Shown here piece by piece: positions 39,427 to 47,294 of a DNA stretch of 64,000 nt. This DNA comes from Arenicellales bacterium. GTDB taxonomy: Bacteria; Pseudomonadota; Gammaproteobacteria; Arenicellales; JAJDZL01. The stretch lies in NCBI GenBank assembly GCA_951813075.1, contig OX638343.1:124001-188000 (forward strand), in the 5' to 3' direction. Each line of letters begins with the position of its first letter. The stretch's first letter is position 1. A program made the translations under genes and the position numbers. The notes under the pieces were generated by a model. That model searched no databases. It worked only from the letters and a program-made list of their open reading frames with translations, and was not told where the DNA came from.

Positions 39427-39866
39427 ATGGTAAAGAGAAGGAAGAACCCCCCAAAGTTAACAGACAACCTCAACCGAAAAAACACCCCAAAGCACCCGTC
39501 CTATTCGATTCCCACTACCCATTAGCTTGGAGATTTAGTGATAGTGATCGTGGAGGTAAATGGGCAAGGACGAAATTAGAGAATCCAGTTCAATACAAAA
39601 AAGTTATCGAGAGACTTCAGGAGTTTGAGAGGGAAAACTGGAACGAAATTATCAGTAGCGGAAGTCACCCAATTGCCGTTGGAGATATAGTGAAATCAGC
39701 TAGGGACCGGCTTCAAAAATTAAAGATGGATGATATAGACGAACTGGTGTCTTTCCGGCTAAGTGGAAAAGAGCGAGTTTGGTGTATTAGACAGTTGAAT
39801 GTTATGAAAGTAATGTGGTGGGACCCTCATCATGAAAAATGTCCAGCACCCAAACGACATACTTAA
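39427..39866 (+). pseudogene. Panacea-linked toxin gene, frameshifted at a C6 tract
   Basis: The ATG at 39427 opens MVKRRKNPPK and then runs out of frame; the rest (VNRQPQPKKHPKAPVL ... RLSGKERVWCI ... WWDPHHEKCPAPKRHT) continues in another frame to 39866. The switch falls at six cytosines, 39447-39452: one extra C would join both parts into one 146-residue protein. The C-terminal SGKERVW ... WWDP pattern recurs in short bacterial proteins next to Panacea genes; its toxic activity is inferred. Either a true frameshift, a phase-variable tract or a homopolymer sequencing error. Confidence 0.7.
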
Positions 39867-40526
39867 GGAATCCTCCATTTACCCAGAATTTAGGCGACTA
39901 ATGAGTACCAAAAGAAATGTCGGACCGATAGACGATTAGGTATCGAATAAATTGGCTATCGGAGTTAGCCATGTTTAACACCGGTTTTCGAGTTGCGTCC
40001 GGATTATGTCTTTCGAGTCAATGAAAATTTGATGCAACTGCGATGACGTTCACAACCCATTTGTGACCGTTTATCGATGCATGGAGCGTGTACTAGTCGC
40101 TGGATCCAAGTTCATGCTTTAGCGACAGTTTTGTCATCAACGTTTAGTTATATGGCGATTTTAAAGTTGCTCAATCCAAGTTCTTTCGAATGTAAGGCTT
40201 TCTTGGCGACGGTGCGGATTCTTACCGTCCGAGTCCACCATAGATAAGAATCCGCACCATTGTCCGGTTGTTGACTGGTTTTCAGTTTTCGGGTTGCAGA
40301 TCAGAAAAGCTGAGAAATGTGGTGAAAGCAGCAGAATCCTGGACATTCTGTAGCAAATTCGCAAAACTACTATCCCGTTACATATTCCACGACTTAAAGC
40401 TATTCGCACTAATTTTTAGATAGCGCCAAAGCACATCTTTAGAGAAAGACTAAAATTTCTAAATTCTTGAACTATCCGATAGAGGCGATCTAAAGACATC
40501 TGCAATCAGACGAGTGTAGTAACTGA
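39867..40526. other. 660-base stretch without a recognised gene
   Basis: Multiple stops in all frames. The only structure I see is a long inverted repeat (listed separately) whose right half recurs near 42.85 kb. Confidence 0.5.
40211..40267. repeat. 14-bp perfect inverted repeat, copy 1 of a dispersed element
   Basis: GGTGCGGATTCTTA (40211-40224) and TAAGAATCCGCACC (40245-40258) are exact reverse complements around 20 bases. The right half from 40232 on (AGTCCACCATAG ... GAATC ... TTGTCCG) recurs with few changes at about 42846-42880. Confidence 0.6.
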
Positions 40527-40967
40527 GAACATAAGCAGTTCGAATTCGATGAAAATTTGCCGAAGAGCCCGATATGTAACTGGGCAGATCAGATTACTGC
40601 TTTCGCCAATTCAATAGGTGGTGTGTTGATCGTGGGTGTAGGCGACGATGGTAGTGACATTGGTATGTCGCGAGCGCACAGTGTTTACTTGAATAATCTC
40701 TAGGGGGAGATTAGTAGCGACAAATTCAAACTGTTGGTCCGTATTCGAACTCAATACGTGGAACTGTCAGGTGGAAAACTAATGCTGGTGGTCGCAGCAC
40801 TGGAGAGCAAATTTGTCGAAACGAGCTCTCGTGAAATCTATACCTGTGTCACCGCTTCAGTGAATCATGGATGAGGATGAACGCCAAAGTTTGGTAAAAG
40901 TCGCTCACAGGCGCGCATTTTGTCGTTTGACAAGCAACTTGCACCAGCGACTGGCGGCAACTCTTGA
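40527..40967 (+). pseudogene. Schlafen/AlbA_2-domain gene, degraded
   Basis: One frame reads through an AlbA_2 (AAA_4) domain interrupted by stops: FEFDENLPKSP, ITAFANSIGGVLIVGVGDDGS, then a TAG at 40701, then FKLLVRIRTQYVELSGGKLML, two TGAs at 40872 and 40878, then SRSQARILSFDKQ. The family's usual AFANAxGG and IGVxDDG pattern is clear. The helicase or DNA-binding C-terminal part of such proteins is missing. No product is possible. Confidence 0.7.
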
Positions 40968-41058
40968 TCAGAATCTTTGACCACCTCCGCTGAGTATTGA
41001 GGGTACAGCTGAACTTGATTCAGCTTTATTAGTAGACAATATACCTATATATATATCG

Positions 41059-41064
41059 TATAAT
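41059..41064 (+). promoter_or_regulatory. Probable -10 element of the AbiE operon
   Basis: TATAAT in a very AT-rich stretch 29 bases before the abiEi ATG. The best -35 candidate, TAGACA at 41033-41038, is 20 bases away, longer than ideal. AbiEi proteins repress their own promoter, so a weak core would not be surprising. Confidence 0.4.
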
Positions 41065-41092
41065 TGTACTTTTCACAGAACAGAGAAAAATC

Positions 41093-41632
41093 ATGAAGAT
41101 TGTCGAAGCGGTTAAGATCTTGGCCGAGTGGGACAGGTATGGCTGGAACGTGTTCACTCTTTCCGACATGCGCGTGCTGTTCCCGTACCAATCCGAAAAG
41201 ACGCTCTCTGAGAGTCTGCGCCGCCTCGTACGAAAGGGGTTGCTTGAACGGGTGGCAAATGGGGTGTTTGTAAATCCTCTTTCGAGCCGAAGCCGGGTTG
41301 GAATGTTTGAACGGATTGCTTGTGCAATTCGACGCGGCGAGTACAACTATATCAGTCTCGAATGTGCTCTTTCGGAATGGGGCGTGATTTCCCAGATTCC
41401 GCAAGCCTACCTGACAATCGTAACCACAGGGAGGAAAGGCGTTTTCAATACTCCTTACGGGGTGATTGAGTTCACTCATACTAAGCGATCACCTTTGGAG
41501 ATTCTGAAAAACACGATTCAAGGAGAGCGCCCATTGCGAATTGCAACTGCGCCGACGGCTCTTCGGGATCTTCGGCGAGTCGGGAGGAATTTGCATCTCG
41601 TCGATTTTGAGGAAATGCAGCAATATTATTAA
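41093..41632 (+). CDS. AbiEi-family antitoxin (type IV toxin-antitoxin)
   Basis: Winged-helix antitoxin and autorepressor of the AbiE system, which gives abortive infection against phages in other bacteria. In 179 residues: an N-terminal winged helix (WNVFTLSDMRVLF, SESLRRLVRKGLLERVANGVFV) and a C-terminal domain with YISLECALSEWGVI and PYGVIEFTHTKRS. The stop is 18 bases before the toxin gene. Both genes read through without damage, unlike the other modules in this region. Confidence 0.88.
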   Translation: MKIVEAVKILAEWDRYGWNVFTLSDMRVLFPYQSEKTLSESLRRLVRKGLLERVANGVFVNPLSSRSRVGMFERIACAIRRGEYNYISLECALSEWGVISQIPQAYLTIVTTGRKGVFNTPYGVIEFTHTKRSPLEILKNTIQGERPLRIATAPTALRDLRRVGRNLHLVDFEEMQQYY

Positions 41633-41650
41633 ACATGAAGGAGAGGTGCT

Positions 41651-42523
41651 TTGTCCAAAGAATATACATTCCGAAAACTGGTTGAAGTCGCACTTGAACA
41701 CCATCCCGAACTCGCGGGTATGGAAGTAATTGTTGAGAAGGAATTACTACACTACGAATTGTTACATGTCCTCAACCGCGACGGCTGGCTGGACGGGCTG
41801 ACATTCCAAGGTGGGACAGCACTTCGTCTTTGTTATGGAGCGTCACGCCTGAGTGAAGATTTGGATTTTTCGGGTGGTCCGGACTTTTCGATTAAAAGCA
41901 TGGAAGGTTTGGCTGCCTACTTGAAAAAGACACTATCGGATCGGGGATTTGGTGTGGATGTCAAGAATCCGAAAACCATCACCCCCCGTTTTACTTCGGA
42001 CATTGAAGTGAATACTTGGCGTATTGTTTTCGAAATTTTACCCTTCCGGCGCGGAATTCCCAAGCAAAGAATCAAACTCGATATTGACAATGCCCCGACC
42101 TATACGGAAGTTCCGGGTGCTATTGCTCAGAATTATGGTGTGGTGAGCGAATCTCGGATGCTTGTGCGTGTTCAAAGCCGGGAAGAGATCCTCGCGAGCA
42201 AGCTTGTGGCCTTTTCGGCCTCGGTGGAAACACGTAACCGTCCGCGTTTTCGCGATATTTGGGATATTCACTGGCTCAGAGGGAATGGCACGACGATTCG
42301 AAATGATCTGGTACGCGCCAAAATGCGGGACCATTGTGTCGAATCAGCTTGGTTTGATACGGCTGCGGACTGTGTCGGGGACATCATCCATTCGGCCGAT
42401 TTCGCTAATGAGATGAGACGGTTTCTGCTACCGCATACAGCAGCGCAAACACTTGACGATCCTCTGACTTTGAAATTCCTTGCCGATGAAATCGAGCGTT
42501 TGATCCGGACGGCCAATTGCTGA
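41651..42523 (+). CDS. AbiEii-family nucleotidyltransferase toxin
   Basis: DNA-polymerase-beta-like nucleotidyltransferase; characterised relatives modify tRNA ends and stop growth. The 290 residues have the nucleotidyltransferase motif FQGGTALRLCYGASRLSEDLDFS (Gly-Gly and the two metal Asp) near residue 51, KLDIDNAP, EEILASKLVAFSAS and RFRDIWDIHWL. The start is TTG with the strong ribosome site GGAGAGG six bases before it, so translation from TTG may keep the level low relative to the antitoxin. Confidence 0.88.
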   Translation: MSKEYTFRKLVEVALEHHPELAGMEVIVEKELLHYELLHVLNRDGWLDGLTFQGGTALRLCYGASRLSEDLDFSGGPDFSIKSMEGLAAYLKKTLSDRGFGVDVKNPKTITPRFTSDIEVNTWRIVFEILPFRRGIPKQRIKLDIDNAPTYTEVPGAIAQNYGVVSESRMLVRVQSREEILASKLVAFSASVETRNRPRFRDIWDIHWLRGNGTTIRNDLVRAKMRDHCVESAWFDTAADCVGDIIHSADFANEMRRFLLPHTAAQTLDDPLTLKFLADEIERLIRTANC

Positions 42524-42961
42524 ATCAACGGGAAGTGCATTTCCTTGTTGATGCTGAATAAAGACGATAACGCAAGTGCAGGAAACGGGCAATGTAGCGG
42601 CGGTACGCGGCAACTCACAAATTCGTGCTGCGTTGTAGGGATGCAGCGCGAGTGGAGACTAGCGCTTGCGCTGAGCACAGTTCGACGATGATGTGCCTCA
42701 GTCGACGTTGTATCGCCCATTTTTTGTAGTATCTTCACAATCGGAGCCTTGTCTAACCGTCCGAGTTGGAGAGGGGGCAATTTACAGAATTCATTAGAGT
42801 AAACTCAAATTGCTACATAGACATGGTTCGAATACATTGCGATCAAGTCCACCATAGGTATGAATCTCCGCCTTTGTCCGCATTCAGCAAACACATCGAA
42901 GGTGTGGTTTTTGCCGTTTTTACGTATGCGTACAAAAACAATACCCCTATGATCTGCTTAA
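42524..42961. other. 438-base stretch without a recognised gene
   Basis: It contains copy 2 of the dispersed repeat and probably the place where the first HigB gene lost its 5' half. No intact frame resembles a known protein. Confidence 0.45.
42846..42880. repeat. Copy 2 of the dispersed element
   Basis: AGTCCACCATAGGTATGAAT, then CTCCG and TTTGTCCG, matches 40232-40267 at most positions with one or two small gaps. Only the half corresponding to the right arm is well conserved. It lies 82 bases before the broken higB gene. Confidence 0.5.
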
Positions 42962-43114
42962 AATCTCACCATTGCGCTTCAGGCACTCCATAAAATAAGA
43001 CTCAAGGGCAATCGCTCCAGTCAATGGAGCATACGTGTATCAGGGAACTGGCGGGTAGTTTTTCGATTTATGGATTGTGAAGTTGTGGATGTCGACTTGG
43101 TTGATTATCACTAA
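42962..43114 (+). pseudogene. HigB/RelE-type toxin, 3' remnant
   Basis: About 50 codons of a HigB toxin remain: RLKGNRSSQWSIRVSGNWRV, then VFRF and the typical end VDLVDYH followed by TAA. A stop at 42959-42961 precedes the fragment, and the first 40-50 residues of the family are not found upstream in any frame. The intact antitoxin gene follows 22 bases later, as in a higBA operon. Confidence 0.75.
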
Positions 43115-43136
43115 TTTAGTGAAGGAGATAACCTTA

Positions 43137-43424
43137 GTGGAAAGAGACAAGAGTATTCGAGTGCGGCCGATGTTAAGTCCACCCCATCTTGGTGAGATAA
43201 TTCGTGACAACATGAATGAGTTGGAGTGGAGTGTAACGGAGACTGCGTCACGTCTCGGTTGTGAGCGAGGGACGTTATCACGTCTATTGAATGGTAAGGC
43301 TGGGATATCAGCGAATATGGCAATTGCATTAGAAAATATTGGTTGGGGCACGGCTGATCAGTGGATGCGCCTTCAAACAAGTTACGAACTTGCGCAAGCA
43401 CGTCGTCAAACTAGTGATGCATAA
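43137..43424 (+). CDS. higA: HigA-family helix-turn-helix antitoxin
   Basis: DNA-binding antitoxin and autorepressor. From the GTG at 43137 (GGAG nine bases before it) the product is 95 residues: PPHLGEIIRDNMNELEWSVTET, the recognition helix region LGCERGTLSRLLNGKAGIS and ENIGWGTADQWMRLQTSYEL. The upstream extension of the frame covers the toxin's last codons and is not part of the protein. Its toxin is a remnant, so this antitoxin is orphaned. Confidence 0.85.
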   Translation: MERDKSIRVRPMLSPPHLGEIIRDNMNELEWSVTETASRLGCERGTLSRLLNGKAGISANMAIALENIGWGTADQWMRLQTSYELAQARRQTSDA

Positions 43425-43718
43425 ATTCTCTTGAGGAACATATTAAACGCCATCCGCGCGTGAAGGACTCTTTCTTAACCAATGTGTTCCTCTAGTGAAA
43501 GCGGCTACCGGCATTCACCGGTGTTGGAGGTTTTCTAAAAAAACTGCAATTTGTTTCTTCGGTGATGACGTCATCATCAGAGTGATGTCAGAAACTAATC
43601 ATACATAGGTTTTACATTGTTCCAGGATTTAAATTTTCTGATTGAGGAAATTGGAATCTATTGATTCAACCCAGTGCCAAGGTGTAATATCCGGTTCCAA
43701 GAATTCTGTGAATTCACG
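43425..43718. other. Intergenic stretch with palindromes
   Basis: TGATGACGTCATCA at 43563-43576 is a perfect 14-bp palindrome, and ACCGG/CCGGT around six bases lies shortly before it at about 43508-43523. They separate the convergent higA and vapC remnants. No gene seen. Confidence 0.45.
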
Positions 43719-44098
43719 TCAACCACGGAGTAAAACGACACTGACATCGTAGCGGCGAAATATCGAGTCTTTGGTCAGAATTGTTAGTCCTACGCATTGA
43801 GCTTGCGCAATTAGCAGTCGGTCAAATAGGTCCGCATGATACGTAGGTAACGCACTGGCAATATCAGCATGTCCTCGAGTTATGGACAACGGAATATAGC
43901 TCGTAGCTACCGTATACTTTACAGGGTTCTCACTTACTTTGAGTTTATCGAGCGCACGCTTGATTGATATTCCCAGATTATTGCAGCACTGAATATCGTC
44001 TTCTGGGCATCAAGCGGTGCACGTTCTTCTTTCGAATTTGGACTTGGATCATCACTCAGTACCATTAGTAGGATATGGGTGTCGACGAGCAAAATCAA
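43719..44098 (-). pseudogene. VapC-type PIN-domain toxin, frameshifted
   Basis: Reading on the minus strand: LILLVDTHILLMVLSDDPSP and AAIIWEY in one frame, then SIKRALDKLKVSENPVKY, HADLFDRLLIAQAQCVGL and TILTKDSIFRRYDV in the next. A single lost base near ATCTGGGAATATC (family IWEIAIKRAL) accounts for it. All PIN acidic residues (DTH, WE, D-x-FDR, TKD) are present across the two frames. It overlaps the antitoxin stop. Confidence 0.75.
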
Positions 44099-44337
44099 TT
44101 CGATTTATTTTCAGATAGGAATGCGGACATGAATTCCGGGGGAAGTTCATCGAAATCGTTCGCGATTTCAATTTTGCCTTTCATCGAACCAATTTTTGGC
44201 AAATTGGGCCTATGTTGCACGGCGTGCAATGTAACGACCGGTTCACCGTGACGAGTAATTATTACGGGTTCGCCTGATTCTGCTTTGCGTATGACTTGAC
44301 TAAATTTTGCTTTCGCTTGAGCGATCGAAATGATCAT
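44095..44337 (-). CDS. Phd/YefM-type antitoxin
   Basis: Small DNA-binding antitoxin paired with the VapC remnant just downstream. The ATG at 44337 gives 80 residues starting MIISIAQAKAKFSQVIRKAESGEPVIITRHGEPVV, which matches the family start; the frame can begin 13 codons earlier (44376) but those residues have no family match. The C-terminal part DFDELPPEFMSAF is the toxin-binding segment. The gene is intact while its toxin is frameshifted. Confidence 0.82.
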   Translation of the reverse strand: MIISIAQAKAKFSQVIRKAESGEPVIITRHGEPVVTLHAVQHRPNLPKIGSMKGKIEIANDFDELPPEFMSAFLSENKSN

Positions 44338-44376
44338 ATTACTTTCAGTGAATTTTTTGCCTATGTTTGTGCTCAT

Positions 44377-44666
44377 TAAACTCGATAAGCATTCTGAATA
44401 CGAGCTTAGCAGGGTAATGTCCAGAACCGTAATGATTGTCTCGAGCGTTACGCAGTCCGGTTAGTTCTGCCTACTGAGTATTGACTCGTTTATCTGTATA
44501 TTTCTGCGCTTGCATAATTTGCTACCTTTGCGTCTTTCAGCAATAACGTCAATAAATTTCTCCACAATACGACAGAACAGGTTTATGTGTATCTGTTACC
44601 AGACGATTGGAAACTACCGATTGTGGACTTCAGTTGCAACTGATTCTGCAACAATGAAGACAATTA
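44377..44666. other. Intergenic stretch, nothing recognised
   Basis: About 290 bases between the Phd gene's upstream side and the end of the HigA-ImmA gene. No convincing frame, hairpin with U-run or repeat. Confidence 0.4.
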
Positions 44667-45797
44667 CTATTCATCAACTAATGTGAACGTATCCTTCAAA
44701 TCATTCAACCACGAATACGGGATTAATTTTCTATGTTGAAGTTGCCCGACAACAATTCCGGGATGAATATCAATTTGAGAGGCAAAATTTCTCACAGCGG
44801 CCTTAGATTTCAACAAACGAAGATTGGGTTCATATATTTGAGGAATCAAAATTTCTGAAGCCCATTCATTTGCTTCTATTTCAAAAGGATCATCAGTTGC
44901 GTATTCGTAGTTTTCGTCAAGATGAATTTTTTGTTTCTTTTCGTCATGAAAGAGCAGATGAGCAGTTTCATGAAAGAAAGTAAACCAGAATCTGTCATTG
45001 CTTTTGCTAAATAGGGATAACTGAATTAAAGGTCGGTCCTTGCGCCACCACCTAGTCATGCCGCTGACACGCGCTTTGGGAATGGCGGGTACAAAGACTA
45101 GAAAAACTCCAGCTTTCAAGCACAGCTCCATCATCTTGGGTTGAAACTCTGCAGGGTTAAGAACCGAAAGTGTTCGAATCTCGTGTAGGGCAGTTCGAAA
45201 TTTTTTTCGATTGTAGTGTAACGTTTTACCACTCATTTTTAATTCTCGCTCATATCGTTCGGCTTGAATTTCACCTAGACGCAACCAAGCAGTTACTGCG
45301 CCGATGTTTGTGTCATTGTCATTACGACGGCGAAAAAATGCCTTCATTGCGACGTATTCACTTTCCCATTGATCAGGTGAATTAATTCCGAAAAATCTCA
45401 GCAATTCCTCTACAAGTTTAGGCTTGTTCGTTTTATCCAAGCGCAGTTTCGACAAAACGCCAGCGTCTTTCAATTCCTTGATTGGAAACTTGTCCAGCCA
45501 ATCCACCATCTGTAGATATAGTTCCTCTCTTTTCAATCGTGCTGAGTGCTCTCGATATAGTGCTTCCCTGCGTAGCCAGAATCGCTCTGTTGAACCGAAT
45601 ACTGTTGCCAATCGGGAAGCCATATCTTCAGTTAATAAAACTTTCCCTGCAATCAAACGATTCAAATGTTTTTGGGATATTCCTAATCTTCGTGCAAGTT
45701 CAATTTGTTTCCATTTCCTCTCTTCGATCAAATCTGAAATTGTGTCACCGGGCGGTGACGCCCAATTGGGACGAAAGTTTTTGTCTTCACTAATCAT
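44667..45797 (-). CDS. HigA-type helix-turn-helix protein fused to an ImmA/IrrE metallopeptidase domain
   Basis: Antitoxin-like regulator of 376 residues. N-terminal XRE helix-turn-helix (about 13-75: PPGDTISDLIEERKWKQ, LGISQKHLNRLIAGKVLL, FGSTERFWLRREALYRE), a middle helical region, and a C-terminal ImmA/IrrE domain with the zinc motif HETAHLLFH near residue 275 and a downstream EIEANEWASEILIP. Its start lies two bases after the stop of an upstream HigB remnant, so it was the second gene of a toxin-first operon. The gene itself is intact. Confidence 0.87.
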   Translation of the reverse strand: MISEDKNFRPNWASPPGDTISDLIEERKWKQIELARRLGISQKHLNRLIAGKVLLTEDMASRLATVFGSTERFWLRREALYREHSARLKREELYLQMVDWLDKFPIKELKDAGVLSKLRLDKTNKPKLVEELLRFFGINSPDQWESEYVAMKAFFRRRNDNDTNIGAVTAWLRLGEIQAERYERELKMSGKTLHYNRKKFRTALHEIRTLSVLNPAEFQPKMMELCLKAGVFLVFVPAIPKARVSGMTRWWRKDRPLIQLSLFSKSNDRFWFTFFHETAHLLFHDEKKQKIHLDENYEYATDDPFEIEANEWASEILIPQIYEPNLRLLKSKAAVRNFASQIDIHPGIVVGQLQHRKLIPYSWLNDLKDTFTLVDE

Positions 45798-45798
45798 G

Positions 45799-46110
45799 CT
45801 AATCTCCTATATCAAATATCCGAAATTCACTAACTTCCCTCCAATCAATCGGCAAATTTAACTGCGGTGTTTCAATTTGCTCAAAAATCAGACGAACTCC
45901 GCCTGTCAAATTGACTGCAAATTGACCTTTCCGATTACCTTTCAATGGGTGAGGGTTTCCAGCGAGCAGCTCGCCAGCCGTCTCGGCTGCTTCCAGGTCC
46001 GCCGATCTCTTCCTAAGTGATTTTGCACAAATGTTCCCTAACTTCTTGATAGCTAATTAGTCATTTTCACAAATTTTTCTGATTCGACTTGTATGACAGA
46101 AAATTTCCAT
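45799..46110 (-). pseudogene. HigB/RelE-type toxin with one premature stop
   Basis: From an ATG at 46110 the minus strand reads MEIFCHTSRIRKICEND, a TAA at 46057-46059, then LAIKKLGNICAKSLRKRS, HPLKGNRKGQFAVNL, GGVRLIFEQIETP and LPIDWREVSEFRIFDIGD to a TAG at 45799. The family match runs on both sides of the TAA in the same frame, so a single nonsense codon (codon 18) is the only visible defect. The HigA-ImmA gene starts right behind it. Confidence 0.75.
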
Positions 46111-46981
46111 TGGTTAATTGTAAATATTTATTACTCTTTAGGTAAATAATATTAAAAATAAATTTCTGTTGGATGTGAAATTCCTGTTCAATGCATGTCG
46201 AATATGGCGCTCGGCACGGTATTGATCTGAAGATATTACAAGCGATCATTTACTTGACTAGGACTTTGCATGGATTTAGGTGGTTAACCTTGTATTGCTA
46301 GTATTTTCGATGAACATTGCCTGCGCAATTTCAGCCACTGCTGCGGTACTTCTTGCTGATTCGTTGCTCGCCCCGTCAAGGGATTTAAAGTCTGGCTGTC
46401 AACCGATTTACACCGAGCGCACCATGACGCTCTGCATGCCGCTGTCTGAGGTAAGTGAAGTGTTAAAGCACCTTCATAGGAGTGAAGAATTAGCCCAAGA
46501 ACACGAATAGGAACGAGTAAGCAAAGGGCATCCTGGCATAATCAGGGTTAGCGACCAAACTATATTGTTGCGAGTGTTCGCTGTTCCGATTCGGCTTCCG
46601 TTAGCTGCGTGACGCGTTGGACGCAAAATAGCATCCACTCCAGTGGAATCTATTCAAGCACAGTTGGCAATGTCCAGTCCAACCTCGGCACCAATGACTT
46701 GTCAACATCCGATGGACCATGCCTCAATACTAACCCTGTCATCACCTGCCACTATTCGCAACGAAAATCCCAACTCGTCGCGCGATTGTGTCAAAAGCCG
46801 CCATTTCGATGAATGCTGGTATCAAATAATTGTCGGATTGTGACTTTCACTAACTTACAGGCACACATCCCGGAAGCAGCAGTGTTGGTTAAATCATCTG
46901 CAATGTATGGTCTAATGGACAATAGATCGCTATTTTGCGTTTTTTATAAGACAGATTGTGAAATCACAAGTACCTAGCACA
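46111..46981. other. 871-base stretch without a recognised gene
   Basis: AT-rich at the left. A short frame at 46311-46510 could encode a 66-residue peptide with a hydrophobic start (ACAISATAAVLLADSLL), but it has no family resemblance and a weak context. No further pseudogene was recognised. Confidence 0.4.
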
Positions 46982-47294
46982 ATGCCGTGCTTAGCCCGTC
47001 AGGTTCTTGTCAAATTTGGTGAGAACATGAGACAGTCGCGCGCAATAAACGGCGTATCTCGACCGTCTCGATGGCTGAGCGAGCGTTTGTAAGCCGTAGT
47101 AATTTAGCAAGTTCGAGAATGGGGAGTCGACTGTCTCCATCGACACCTACTTAACCGTATTCGCAATTTTAAATTTGGTTGACGGGATTGGCGAGCCTGC
47201 TGACCGTAGCAAGGATGTTCAGGGTCTCCACATCGAAGAGGATCGACTACCACGGCGGATTGCCCCACACGGCCGCAGGAAGACGAAGCCATGA
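46982..47294 (+). pseudogene. HipB-like antitoxin gene with two frameshifts
   Basis: Three frames in succession read an XRE-type HipB partner: MPCLARQVLVKFGENMRQSR, then RRISTVSMAERAFVSRSNLA, then KFENGESTVSIDTYLTVFAIL and LHIEEDRLPRRI ending KTKP. Shifts fall at about 47040 and 47109. The TGA overlaps the hipA start (ATGA at 47291), the normal operon join. No functional antitoxin can be made from this frame. Confidence 0.75.

Noticed and set aside
46311-46510. 66-codon frame with hydrophobic start
   Set aside because: No family resemblance, weak start context and located in a decayed region; not listed as a gene.
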